DNA of 54,072 nt, from assembly GCA_017415185.1 (NCBI GenBank), contig JAFQHZ010000023.1, positions 1 to 54,072 of the forward strand, written 5' to 3'. The stretch is from Candidatus Gastranaerophilales bacterium. GTDB taxonomy: Bacteria; Cyanobacteriota; Vampirovibrionia; Gastranaerophilales; Gastranaerophilaceae. The notes beneath the pieces are model-generated. The model worked only from the letters and a program-made list of their open reading frames with translations, was not told where the DNA came from and made no database searches. The position numbers and the translations under genes are program-made. Numbering within the stretch: position 1 is the stretch's first letter; every line of letters starts with the position of its first letter. Shown piece by piece: positions 25,264-33,793 of the stretch.

Positions 25264-26376
25264 ATGAAAATTCAAAGTGTTGATAATAGATTTTTAATTA
25301 AAAATTATAATAATTCAAATTTTTCTTGCCCTGTTTCCTTAATAGCGAAAGATAGTGTTTCTTTTAGTGGTTTATTTGAAAAAGGAATAAAAATTCAAGC
25401 AAAATATTTAAATCAAGATGCAAATTCAACATATAAAGAAGCTAGCGAAACAAGAGAATATTCTTATGTTGTTCTGGCCGATGCTTCCGATTTTCAAGAA
25501 GAAGCTATGCAAATAAAAGAAAATTCAAGCGTCGTTTATTTAAAAGCAAAAGAATTATTAAATTTAGGCAGAAACACTAATTTTGAACCAGTTATCAATC
25601 CTTTAAATAATGAAATAACAAGAGAATATTATGATGGGGATGATGGTCAGCTTATTATCGAAGAATATGATGAAGCTGGAAAAACTTCTCGAAAAATAAT
25701 TTTTGATAGACAAGTTGTGATGGTTATGGAAAGAAATCCTGAAACAAGAAAAATGGATTCATATATTTTTGATGTTGATAATGGCGAGATAATACAATTT
25801 GCAAAAGATATTAAAATTAACCTTGATGGATATGAAGCTTCTAAACAATTTATGTTTCAAGATGGCAAAATAACTTCTTGCGATATTAAGCACAAAGTTG
25901 TTGATGAAAAATATGAAAAATCAAAAACTCATTATTCATATCATGATGGAAATTTAGCAAGTTATAGCATAAATTGGCAATATAATAACGACGGCGTTGA
26001 AAAAAGTGAAGAAAATTACACTTTTGTAAAAGGACAATTGAGAAAAGTTTTTTATGGGCTTGTTGATTCTTTTGAAGAAGAAAGAACAGCACAAGCGGAA
26101 TATATATATGGAATTGATGGCGAATTAACTTCTTGCATTTTGGATGTTGTTATGAAAAAAGATGGCAACAATACAATTGGAACAATGTATAAATATGGCG
26201 AAAATGGCTTGCAAAAAGCATATTTAGACATCGAAGCTTTACCAAAAGAAAGAAAAATGACTGCTAAGAAGCTATTTTTCTATGATGACGATGAGCCTTT
26301 AAGATGTTTGTGCGAATATGAATTTTCTAAAAATGGAAAAGAAAAATTTTCAAAGGCTGTGAATTTGAAAGATTAA
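25264..26376 (+). CDS. Array paralog 2 of 6, aromatic-repeat protein, unknown function
   Basis: A 370-residue protein starting M-K-I-Q-S-V. A V-S-F-S-G motif near residue 32 is shared in form with other members. A helical/acidic middle is followed from about residue 170 by six repeats of 30-40 residues: K-Q-F-M-F-Q-D-G-K-I-T-S-C, T-H-Y-S-Y-H-D-G-N-L-A-S-Y, E-N-Y-T-F-V-K-G-Q-L-R-K-V, A-E-Y-I-Y-G-I-D-G-E-L-T-S-C, T-M-Y-K-Y-G-E-N-G-L-Q-K-A and K-L-F-F-Y-D-D-D-E-P-L-R-C. The pattern suggests paired beta strands with a G/N/D turn, as in MORN-type or YD-type repeats, but the consensus is not exactly either. It begins 7 bases after paralog 1. Confidence 0.7.
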   Translation: MKIQSVDNRFLIKNYNNSNFSCPVSLIAKDSVSFSGLFEKGIKIQAKYLNQDANSTYKEASETREYSYVVLADASDFQEEAMQIKENSSVVYLKAKELLNLGRNTNFEPVINPLNNEITREYYDGDDGQLIIEEYDEAGKTSRKIIFDRQVVMVMERNPETRKMDSYIFDVDNGEIIQFAKDIKINLDGYEASKQFMFQDGKITSCDIKHKVVDEKYEKSKTHYSYHDGNLASYSINWQYNNDGVEKSEENYTFVKGQLRKVFYGLVDSFEEERTAQAEYIYGIDGELTSCILDVVMKKDGNNTIGTMYKYGENGLQKAYLDIEALPKERKMTAKKLFFYDDDEPLRCLCEYEFSKNGKEKFSKAVNLKD

Positions 26377-26378
26377 TT

Positions 26379-27386
26379 ATGAAAATAAATTTGGCAAATA
26401 ATATAAATAATTTTAATAAAATCACCCCTAAGACAACTTCTCCTGTTACTTTTTTGGGTTTAAACAAAACAACTAGCGAAGTTCAAAACAAGGCTAATTT
26501 TAATTTTATAAAAAAAATGAGTTGCACATTAGAAGCAAAAAGAATTCAAAAAAAATCAGATAAAAATATAAAACTATCACAAGAATTACTCAAAAGAGCA
26601 CAAGGCATTAAGAAAAACGCAAAAATAGCTTTAATTGAAGCAAAAGCTATCCAAAAACAAGCTCAAAGAATTAAAAAATTTGGTCTTAGCGCTTTAATGG
26701 AGCAAAGCGAAATTAAAGACGGCAAAGCATTTGTTTATGTTGGAAATCCAAAAGATAAAAAAAGAGATTTATTTATTTTTGATGCAAGAAATAGAGAATT
26801 AATTTCTTTTTCAAAAAATGTTGAAATAGATGGTGAATCGTTCAGCGCCGATAAACATTACTCGTTTAATAATGGTAAATTAGACACATACGACGAATAT
26901 TTTTTAAAAATTGAAGGCGAAGATTCTTTGCTTGAAAAATCTTTAGATAGATATATTTTCCAAGAGGATGAACTTTGCGAATATTCTTCTTTAAGAGAAG
27001 CTTGGCAAGGTATAAGACTAAAAATGGATGAAGTTTTTGCTTTTAAGGATGATAAAGTTCATTATTATTGCAATCAATTAACTTATGATTATGAAGAAGG
27101 GCTTGATTATTCAAAAGCACAAATCGATTTTGGCGAAAATGAAGAAATGGCTGAATATATTGAAGGCGAACTTCAAGATGCTTTTGGAGAAAAAACATAT
27201 AAAAGATATTTCAAATATCAAAATAATGCGCTAAAAAGCGTTTCAATTTATCCTATTCAAACAAAACAAGATGGTTTTGTTAGCGATAGGGTTTTTTCTT
27301 GTGTTGAAGGGAAAATAAAATATTGCGCATTTGACCAAAAAGAAAATGGATTAAATGTAACGTATTCGACAAAAATGGAAATTTAA
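26379..27386 (+). CDS. Array paralog 3 of 6, aromatic-repeat protein, unknown function
   Basis: A 335-residue protein starting M-K-I-N-L-A, with V-T-F-L-G near residue 23-27 in the place of V-S-F-x-G. Residues of about 45-105 form a Lys/Ala/Gln-rich probable coiled coil (K-A-I-Q-K-Q-A-Q-R-I-K-K). Then come repeats such as K-H-Y-S-F-N-N-G-K-L-D-T-Y, D-R-Y-I-F-Q-E-D-E-L-C-E-Y, E-V-F-A-F-K-D-D-K-V-H-Y-Y, K-R-Y-F-K-Y-Q-N-N-A-L-K-S and R-V-F-S-C-V-E-G-K-I-K-Y-C. Only 2 bases separate it from paralog 2, and 1 base from paralog 4, so translation is likely coupled. Confidence 0.7.
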   Translation: MKINLANNINNFNKITPKTTSPVTFLGLNKTTSEVQNKANFNFIKKMSCTLEAKRIQKKSDKNIKLSQELLKRAQGIKKNAKIALIEAKAIQKQAQRIKKFGLSALMEQSEIKDGKAFVYVGNPKDKKRDLFIFDARNRELISFSKNVEIDGESFSADKHYSFNNGKLDTYDEYFLKIEGEDSLLEKSLDRYIFQEDELCEYSSLREAWQGIRLKMDEVFAFKDDKVHYYCNQLTYDYEEGLDYSKAQIDFGENEEMAEYIEGELQDAFGEKTYKRYFKYQNNALKSVSIYPIQTKQDGFVSDRVFSCVEGKIKYCAFDQKENGLNVTYSTKMEI

Positions 27387-27387
27387 A

Positions 27388-28518
27388 ATGAAAATAAATC
27401 CTATTAATAAAAATAATTATAGTGTTATTAACAAAAAAAGCAAAAATGCTTTTTCTAAAAGTAATTCTCAAGCTCCAGTTTTAAAAAATCAAAACCAAGT
27501 TTCATTTTGTGGTTTTATGGATGTGATTGCTGATATTAATTTAAAAATGGAGATAAAAAAGCAATCAAACAATATTAAAAAAGATGCAAATGAAACCCAA
27601 CAAAGAGCTGATGAATTGCTGGATGTGGCACATGAATATATTGATGAATCAAATGATATTTTATATGATGCATACGATATTTTAAGAAAAGCAGACAAAG
27701 TTTTTTCTTCTGCTATGAACCAGCTTTTAGAAGCAAAAGAAAATAAATTAGTTGCAGACATTGATGGAAACAAAACAACAACATTTTCGATTAATCAGGA
27801 TAAAACCGAATATCTAAAAGAAACAAGAAATGGCAAAACAACAAAAGAAGTTATTGTTGGTGGCGATAGGGTTCAAATTGTGTTTTATGGGGCAAACAAT
27901 GTTGCATCTCATTATGTTTTTGATAAATTTACTCAAAGATTAATCGAATATTCTTCTAATGTTAGATATAGTGCAGTTGGATACAAAGCTCAAGAAAGAT
28001 TTCTTTTTAATCAAGATAACTTATGTTCTTATGAAGCAGGATATTCTACAAAATATTCAAAAAGCGAACAGGCCTCAAAAAGATATGTGTTTGAAAATAC
28101 TGAATTAAAACAATATGCTTCTAATTATTTGAATGATTTTGATAATTTAATAAGATATGATGAATTCTTTTCTTTTTATGATTCTCAATTGGTGTTGTAT
28201 GCAAAAGAAGGCAGAACTTTAAATAATATTTGTGAAAGCATACAAGAAAGCTTTTTGTTTTATGATGAAATGCTTTATTTGTATAAAGAAATGCAAAACA
28301 TTGCTTTTCAAGGTAAAGACACAATTAAAAAGCAATATAAATTTGGAAGAAATGGTCTTGAAAAGGCAACTTTCAATGAAACAATAGATATGAATGGGAA
28401 AATTACTGCTTCAGATGTTTATTCTTATTTGAATGATAAATTAGAAAGTTATATTTCAAAATATTCAAAAAATGACGGCAAAAAAGAAACGTATGCAAGA
28501 AAGATAAATTTTAATTAG
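27388..28518 (+). CDS. Array paralog 4 of 6, aromatic-repeat protein, unknown function
   Basis: A 376-residue protein starting M-K-I-N-P-I, with V-S-F-C-G near residue 38. A long helical segment (about 50-115) is followed by six clear units from about residue 205: E-R-F-L-F-N-Q-D-N-L-C-S-Y, K-R-Y-V-F-E-N-T-E-L-K-Q-Y, E-F-F-S-F-Y-D-S-Q-L-V-L-Y, E-S-F-L-F-Y-D-E-M-L-Y-L-Y, K-Q-Y-K-F-G-R-N-G-L-E-K-A and D-V-Y-S-Y-L-N-D-K-L-E-S-Y. This member gives the best view of the consensus. No export signal or catalytic residue pattern is apparent. Confidence 0.7.
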   Translation: MKINPINKNNYSVINKKSKNAFSKSNSQAPVLKNQNQVSFCGFMDVIADINLKMEIKKQSNNIKKDANETQQRADELLDVAHEYIDESNDILYDAYDILRKADKVFSSAMNQLLEAKENKLVADIDGNKTTTFSINQDKTEYLKETRNGKTTKEVIVGGDRVQIVFYGANNVASHYVFDKFTQRLIEYSSNVRYSAVGYKAQERFLFNQDNLCSYEAGYSTKYSKSEQASKRYVFENTELKQYASNYLNDFDNLIRYDEFFSFYDSQLVLYAKEGRTLNNICESIQESFLFYDEMLYLYKEMQNIAFQGKDTIKKQYKFGRNGLEKATFNETIDMNGKITASDVYSYLNDKLESYISKYSKNDGKKETYARKINFN

Positions 28519-28530
28519 GGAAATAAAGTT

Positions 28531-29205
28531 ATGAAAATTCAAGGTGTTGGTTTAATAGATTTCAAAAAACAAAATCATAAGACAAATAATGTTAGATTTA
28601 ATTTTTGTGCTAAAAATAAATTTGATTCATTTGAAAGAACAACAAAAGCTCCAACAATCACTACTGCACTAAAAATGCAAGGTGAAGCAATGGCAAAAGA
28701 AGGAAAAGCTGTTTATAAAAAAGCTTGCAAAGTTCAAAAAGATGTTCAAAAAAATTTGGATCTAGTTTGGCAAAATTTTAACCCAATGCTTGATGAAAAT
28801 GATATTGAAATATACGACGAAAATACTCAACAATTAAAAATTAGCGCACAAGTTTTTGACAAAACAATTTCAATGCGTGAATATTATGATGATAAAATTG
28901 CAAAAGACATCTATATTTCTGGAGATTTTGTTGGAGTTTGTGTATATGAACAAGATGGGAAAATGACTTCTTATGAATTTGACAGGGAAACCAAAAAACC
29001 GATTTCTTGTTTATCTGATTCAAAAACAGACGAGCTTAGTTTAATTGCAGATAAGGCTTATTTCTATGATAAAAATGGCAAATTAAAAACAATTTATTAT
29101 GATTATAATAGAACGTTAGGAAAAATTAGTGCAAGTGAAATTTACGAATTTAAAAATGGAAAATTAATTAATTTCATTGATTGCACTAGTGGAATCGAGG
29201 GCTAA
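28531..29205 (+). CDS. Array paralog 5 of 6, short member, unknown function
   Basis: A 224-residue protein starting M-K-I-Q-G-V, with V-R-F-N-F near residue 21 in place of V-S-F-x-G. Residues of about 45-85 form a helical stretch. Only two clear repeat units remain at the end: K-A-Y-F-Y-D-K-N-G-K-L-K-T and E-I-Y-E-F-K-N-G-K-L-I-N-F. It is about 150 residues shorter than its neighbours. It ends with a normal stop directly before the ATG of paralog 6, so it is a short family member, not an obvious frameshift. GGGAAA about 10 bases before the ATG is a weak ribosome site. Confidence 0.68.
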   Translation: MKIQGVGLIDFKKQNHKTNNVRFNFCAKNKFDSFERTTKAPTITTALKMQGEAMAKEGKAVYKKACKVQKDVQKNLDLVWQNFNPMLDENDIEIYDENTQQLKISAQVFDKTISMREYYDDKIAKDIYISGDFVGVCVYEQDGKMTSYEFDRETKKPISCLSDSKTDELSLIADKAYFYDKNGKLKTIYYDYNRTLGKISASEIYEFKNGKLINFIDCTSGIEG

Positions 29206-30348
29206 ATGAAAATACAAGCAATTAGACCATTTAATTATAAAACCAATTTTAACAATAAAGCTAATGTTCAATATTCAACTCCTGCCTTAAAAGCGGACGT
29301 TGTTGAATTGAGCTTAAAAAACAAAATTTCTTTCACTTCAAATTCTCCAAGAACATTGCTTGATGAAGCAAATTTATATATTGAAGAAGTGAAAAATCCT
29401 TTTGGTGGTGTGCTTGATAAATTTCAAGATATTTTAGAAAGTGGCGGAAATTTAATCTATATTTCAAGAACGGTTGCTTCTGATATTGACGGAGCAAGTT
29501 GGGATGCAAAATATCTTTCAGAAGATTTAATTGAAACTTTTAAAGAAGCTCAACAAGGAAAATTTGTTGCAACTGCTGATGCTTTTAGAAATAGCTTAAT
29601 TGTTTTTCGAAATGATGATTCTTTTGGTGGAAAAATTGGCGAAGAATATAAAAAAGGAAAATTGATTTCAACAATTAGAGAAACACTAGACGGTTATGAA
29701 ATAACTCAATATTGCGAAGATGGCACAAAAAATATTGCTTTAATTTCTCAAGATACAAATGAACCAATTGAATATCAAGTTGGTGTTTTGGAGGATAAAG
29801 ACGGCTTCCACGCTAAAATGATATATTATTATGAGCCTGATAATGGCTATATTAGAAGAAAAGATTATCATCTTAGGGAAGATGGGTCTTCTTCTTGGGC
29901 GAACGAATTTTGTTTTGATAAATCAGGGATTAAAAGCATTTCTTATGATTGCATTTCAACATCGACTGGCATGAAAATTGAAGGTTTTCGATATGATTAT
30001 AAAAACATCGGAGAATATGAAGTTGAAAAATTAATTAGTGCAAGCGAAGGTTACAAAACAAATGCAATTGGAACTTGGAAACAAATTGATAAACAATTTG
30101 ATTTTGAAAACAATTGCTTAAAAAGCTGCGCTTTTGGATTAGAATATTGTCCAACTCAAGGAAAAGTAGAAGCAGATAGGGTATATATTTTTTCTAATAA
30201 AAATTCTTTGAATAATGTTTATGTTAATTATTCAAGCGAAAATGGTGAAAATATTGCTCAAAAATGTTTTGTTTATAATTTTAAAACAAACGAACCTCAA
30301 GATTGTTATTTCAATTACAATATCAAAAGACAATTTCATCAAGGTTAA
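29206..30348 (+). CDS. Array paralog 6 of 6, aromatic-repeat protein, unknown function
   Basis: A 380-residue protein starting M-K-I-Q-A-I, with I-S-F-T-S near residue 45. Its ATG follows the previous stop with no gap; GAGG inside the end of paralog 5 may be its ribosome site. The middle is less Lys-rich than in other members and includes acidic stretches. C-terminal units are more diverged (M-I-Y-Y-Y-E-P-D-N-G-Y-I-R, N-E-F-C-F-D-K-S-G-I-K-S-I, K-Q-F-D-F-E-N-N-C-L-K-S-C, R-V-Y-I-F-S-N-K-N-S-L-N-N). Function unknown. The operon ends at the hairpin at 30364. Confidence 0.7.
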   Translation: MKIQAIRPFNYKTNFNNKANVQYSTPALKADVVELSLKNKISFTSNSPRTLLDEANLYIEEVKNPFGGVLDKFQDILESGGNLIYISRTVASDIDGASWDAKYLSEDLIETFKEAQQGKFVATADAFRNSLIVFRNDDSFGGKIGEEYKKGKLISTIRETLDGYEITQYCEDGTKNIALISQDTNEPIEYQVGVLEDKDGFHAKMIYYYEPDNGYIRRKDYHLREDGSSSWANEFCFDKSGIKSISYDCISTSTGMKIEGFRYDYKNIGEYEVEKLISASEGYKTNAIGTWKQIDKQFDFENNCLKSCAFGLEYCPTQGKVEADRVYIFSNKNSLNNVYVNYSSENGENIAQKCFVYNFKTNEPQDCYFNYNIKRQFHQG

Positions 30349-30363
30349 ACATAAACACGAAGG

Positions 30364-30388
30364 AAAAGCTCCCTTTATGGGAGCTTTT
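30364..30388. terminator. Bidirectional terminator closing the six-gene array
   Basis: Perfect 10-bp stem AAAAGCTCCC/GGGAGCTTTT with loop TTTAT. It lies between the array and the convergent phosphorylase gene, whose stop it touches. Confidence 0.9.
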
Positions 30389-31686
30389 TAATAAATTAAT
30401 TTTGGTTTTTCGAATTCTTCTTCTTGAATTTCAAATGAGCTTTGCGCAATTTTGATTGAATCATTCAATTTTGTTTGAGAAACATCATTGTAATATAACT
30501 CCATTACAACATCGTCTTTTTGGACTTTGTCTCCTATTTTTTTATTAAGGATTATTCCTGCTCCAAAATCAATAGAATCGCTTTTTTTGTCTCTTCCTGC
30601 ACCGAGAAGTTTTGCTGCATGAGCTACATCAAGAGCTATTAATTTTGAAATATAGCCATCTTTATTTGCTTTTATTTCTGTTTTGTTTTTTCCAATTTCA
30701 AACAGGCTATAATCCTCAATTACTTCCGTGTTGCCTTTTTGATGAGCTATGATTTCTTTGAATTTGTTTAAAGCGCTGCCGTTTTTAATAACTAAATCAA
30801 CCATTGCTTTTGCTTCTTCTTTTGTTGTTGCTTTTTTGCAATTTAGCAAGGTTTTAATTGCTAATTCAAGAGTTATTTCATACAAATCTTCTTTATAATT
30901 GCCTTTTAAAAATTCAAGAGCTTCAATAACTTCTAAGCTATTTCCAACGCTAAACCCTAGCGGTTGTTCCATTGAACTTATTACAACATCGATGTTTCGA
31001 TTTAATAATTTTCCAGTTTTAATCATTAAATCGCCAAGTTCACGAGCTTCTTGCGGAGTTTTTAAAAATGCTCCTGAACCATATTTAACATCTAAAACAA
31101 TTGAATTTGCGCCAGAGGCAATTTTTTTGGAAACAACGGAAGCGCATATCAAGCTTTTGTTGTCGACTGTTGCAGTAACGTCACGAAGAGCATAAATTTT
31201 ACCATCGGCAGGTGTTAAATTTGGGCTTTGGGATGATATTGCAACTTTAATATCACTGATTTGTTTGAAAAATTCCTCGTTAGTTAATTCTGTTTTAAAA
31301 TTTGGAATAGCTTCAAGTTTGTCGATTGTTCCGCCAGTAAACCCTAGTCCACGTCCTGAGAGCTTTGCAGTATATACATCAAGTTGAGCTAAAATTGGAA
31401 TCAAAGCAAGTGTTACTTTGTCGCCCACGCCACCTGTTGAGTGTTTGTCTGCAATATTTGATGAAATTTTGCTGAAATCTAAAATATCTCCGCTTTCAAC
31501 AAAAGCTTGGGTAAGATATGCTGTTTCTTCATCGTTTAAGCCTTGAAAACATACTGCCATAAGCCAAGCAGACATTTGATAGTCTTCAATGTTGCCTTTG
31601 GTATAATTTTCAACTAAGAATTTTATTTCTTCTTGGGTGTGGCTTTTTCCTTCTTTTTTCTTTTGAATTAAATCAACTGCTCTCAT
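30388..31686 (-). CDS. pdp: Pyrimidine-nucleoside (thymidine) phosphorylase
   Basis: A 432-residue nucleoside phosphorylase II family enzyme. The glycine-rich phosphate-binding segment D-K-H-S-T-G-G-V-G-D-K-V near residue 80, the signature S-G-R-G-L-G-F-T-G-G-T-I-D-K-L-E near 110 and D-V-K-Y-G-S-G-A-F near 195 are all present. It splits uridine, deoxyuridine or thymidine into base and (deoxy)ribose 1-phosphate. Pdp rather than DeoA is the better label for this length and sequence, though the exact specificity is inferred. It is last in the minus-strand unit symporter-rlmH-pdp, with 9 bases to rlmH. Confidence 0.9.
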   Translation of the reverse strand: MRAVDLIQKKKEGKSHTQEEIKFLVENYTKGNIEDYQMSAWLMAVCFQGLNDEETAYLTQAFVESGDILDFSKISSNIADKHSTGGVGDKVTLALIPILAQLDVYTAKLSGRGLGFTGGTIDKLEAIPNFKTELTNEEFFKQISDIKVAISSQSPNLTPADGKIYALRDVTATVDNKSLICASVVSKKIASGANSIVLDVKYGSGAFLKTPQEARELGDLMIKTGKLLNRNIDVVISSMEQPLGFSVGNSLEVIEALEFLKGNYKEDLYEITLELAIKTLLNCKKATTKEEAKAMVDLVIKNGSALNKFKEIIAHQKGNTEVIEDYSLFEIGKNKTEIKANKDGYISKLIALDVAHAAKLLGAGRDKKSDSIDFGAGIILNKKIGDKVQKDDVVMELYYNDVSQTKLNDSIKIAQSSFEIQEEEFEKPKLIY

Positions 31687-31695
31687 ATTCTTTCC

Positions 31696-32112
31696 TTATT
31701 TATGGTATGGCTCGTTATTTAAAATTTTATATGCTCGATATATTTGTTCCATTAAGATTAATACAGCTTCTTGGTGTAAAAATGTTAATTTTGACATTGA
31801 AAACTTAAAGTTTGATTTATTTCTAACGTTTTGAACTAGTCCATCAGAACCACCTATTAAAAACAATATTTCATTATAGTAGCCATCTGTTTCAATTTCT
31901 CTTAATTTTTTTGCAAAGTCAACGCTTGAAAGCTGTTTGCCTTCTATTTCCATTGTTATTAAAAAAGCGTTTTGTTTGTTTTTAATGTATTCTTCAATGT
32001 TGGATGTTTCAATAATTTCAACTCTATTAAGAAGGCGCTTTTGATATTCTTTAGCGCCTTCAAGATAAAAACTTTCTTTTAATTTTCCTTCCAGAACAAC
32101 TTTTATATTCAT
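31696..32112 (-). CDS. rlmH: 23S rRNA (pseudouridine1915-N3) methyltransferase
   Basis: A 138-residue SPOUT-class methyltransferase. The cofactor knot shows F-L-I-G-G-S-D-G-L, then F-S-M-S-K-L-T-F-L-H-Q-E-A, E-Q-I-Y-R-A-Y-K-I and the terminal P-Y-H-K typical of RlmH. Its length is slightly below the usual ~155. It methylates pseudouridine 1915 in helix 69 of 23S rRNA. The start overlaps the symporter stop by one base. Confidence 0.93.
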   Translation of the reverse strand: MNIKVVLEGKLKESFYLEGAKEYQKRLLNRVEIIETSNIEEYIKNKQNAFLITMEIEGKQLSSVDFAKKLREIETDGYYNEILFLIGGSDGLVQNVRNKSNFKFSMSKLTFLHQEAVLILMEQIYRAYKILNNEPYHK

Positions 32113-33431
32113 TACATTTTTTGTTCTACTTGTTTACCACACAAAAGCTCGTAATCTAGTTCGTTTTCATTGTCTGCGATAATCGCCGCAACAACCGCAT
32201 CAGATGTAACGTTTAAAATTGTTCTAAACATATCTAAAAATCTTTCAAGCGTGAACAACAATGAAAAGCCAATTACTAATTGTTCAGGAGTTAAGCCGAT
32301 TCCGTTTAATACAAGCGCAATTGTAATTAAGCCGGCCCCTGGAATACCTGCTGAAGTTGAAGAAGCAACGATTGCTAGAACAGCAATTTCAACAAGTAAT
32401 AGTGGAGTTAATTCAATGCCATACATTTGAGTTAAGAAAATAACCGCTATAACTTGCATGATTGCTGTGCCATCCATATTTAGAGTTGCTCCTAATGGCA
32501 ACACAAATGAACAAATACGGTTTGAAATGCCTCTTTTTTCGCAACAAGTGATTGTTAAAGGCAATGTTGCGCTAGATGAAGCCGTTCCAAAAGCAACCAT
32601 AATTGCTTCAGAGATTGCTCCAAATAATTTTCCAACAGGAACTTTTGAAAATATTTTTAACATTAATGGATATACAATAAAGAACTGGATTGCAATTGCT
32701 GCGCAGAATGCCAAAATATATTTTGAAATGTTAGCAAAAACATCTAAGCCGAAGCTTCCAACAGCAGTTGCAGTTAAAGCAAAAATACCTGGAGCTGCAA
32801 GATACATAATCCAATCGGTAACTTTCATTGTTGCTGCAAATATACTTTCAAATAAAGAAACCAATGGTCTTGAAATTTCGCCTGCTCTTGTTAGGGCAAC
32901 TGCAAAAATAGAAGTAAATATGATAACAGGAATCATTTTGCCTGTTGCTAAAGCTTCAAATGGGTTTTTTGGAATTATATCCATGAAAATTTGAGTCAAA
33001 TTTTCTTTTTGATATTGAATTGCATTTGTAACATATTCTTGGATGTGGTGTGCAATGTCATTGTTGATTAATTCTCTTGCGCTAACTCCTGGCTGTAATA
33101 ATATTGCAGCAGCAGCAGCGATTGAAACTGCACAAATTGTGATTATTCCATAATATAATAACATTTTTGAGCCAAACTTGGTTAATTGCTTTGAATCTCC
33201 AATGTTTGAAATTCCGATAATGATTGCACTAATAACCAAAGGCAAAACAACCATTTGGATAACATTGATGAAGCCTTCGCCTATAAAATTTAAAACAGTA
33301 TAAAGTGATTCAAAATTTTCTTGAGGAAATTTCCAGCCAACTAAAATACCCAAAATTAGACCCATAAATATGTGCCAATTTCTTTTAAAACCTAGCAAAA
33401 CTGCAATAATAACTTGCATATAAATACCCAT
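32112..33431 (-). CDS. Dicarboxylate/amino acid:cation symporter (DAACS/GltP family)
   Basis: A 439-residue inner-membrane carrier with about eight hydrophobic helices and the two re-entrant loops of the glutamate transporter family: S-S-S-A-T-L-P-L-T in hairpin 1 and N-M-D-G-T-A-I-M-Q in helix 7, then A-G-I-P-G-A-G in hairpin 2. It would import glutamate, aspartate or C4-dicarboxylates with H+ or Na+. GAGGAAAA stands about 8-10 bases before the ATG. It is the first gene of the unit with rlmH and pdp. Confidence 0.9.
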   Translation of the reverse strand: MGIYMQVIIAVLLGFKRNWHIFMGLILGILVGWKFPQENFESLYTVLNFIGEGFINVIQMVVLPLVISAIIIGISNIGDSKQLTKFGSKMLLYYGIITICAVSIAAAAAILLQPGVSARELINNDIAHHIQEYVTNAIQYQKENLTQIFMDIIPKNPFEALATGKMIPVIIFTSIFAVALTRAGEISRPLVSLFESIFAATMKVTDWIMYLAAPGIFALTATAVGSFGLDVFANISKYILAFCAAIAIQFFIVYPLMLKIFSKVPVGKLFGAISEAIMVAFGTASSSATLPLTITCCEKRGISNRICSFVLPLGATLNMDGTAIMQVIAVIFLTQMYGIELTPLLLVEIAVLAIVASSTSAGIPGAGLITIALVLNGIGLTPEQLVIGFSLLFTLERFLDMFRTILNVTSDAVVAAIIADNENELDYELLCGKQVEQKM

Positions 33432-33550
33432 CGAGATTTTTCCTCATAATACTATTTTGATTCATTTTACTATGTTTTAGTGAATTTTGCAAAGAATTTC
33501 AAACAAAAAATTGATTTAATTTACAATGTTTAAGAGCTATTATTTTAGCC

Positions 33551-33733
33551 ATGGAAGAAAAAAAGAATTTAAATTTTTTGGGCATAATGTTTGAATGTTG
33601 TAATGTATATGGAAGAATATACAAAAACAAAGAAGGTACACATTATCAAGGCAAATGTCCAAGATGCTTAAGGGAAATTAAAATTAAAATTGGAGAAAAT
33701 GGAACAAGTACAAGGTTTTTTCGTGCGTATTAA
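33551..33733 (+). CDS. Small zinc-ribbon-like protein, unknown function
   Basis: Sixty residues: F-E-C-C-N-V-Y-G-R-I-Y near residue 14, H-Y-Q-G-K-C-P-R-C near 31-39, and G-T-S-T-R-F-F-R-A-Y at the end. The four cysteines (two adjacent, two in C-x2-C) suggest a metal site. The RFF ending resembles small uncharacterised proteins I recall from other bacteria, but I cannot verify that. The start has no strong ribosome site; an ATG 12 codons later is the alternative. Monocistronic between divergent and convergent neighbours. Confidence 0.65.
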   Translation: MEEKKNLNFLGIMFECCNVYGRIYKNKEGTHYQGKCPRCLREIKIKIGENGTSTRFFRAY

Positions 33734-33793
33734 AAAATAAACCCTTGAGTTTGATAACGCAAGGGATAAATACAAAGGAATAATGAAATTTTC

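Noticed and set aside
28531-29205. Paralog 5 as a frameshifted pseudogene
   Set aside because: It has a normal start, helical region, repeats and a stop that abuts the next ATG; no leftover homologous sequence in another frame was noticed.
24345-30348. Phage or mobile-element origin of the array
   Set aside because: No integrase, transposase, tRNA target or flanking direct repeat; base and codon use look like the neighbours.
32458-32994. A 178-codon open frame opposite the symporter gene
   Set aside because: It is the mirror of a conserved membrane protein gene; no ribosome site and no recognisable protein pattern.
33742-33765. Inverted repeat CCCTTG/CAAGGG as a terminator
   Set aside because: Six-base stem with a 12-base loop and no T run; too weak to call, though it lies between convergent genes.
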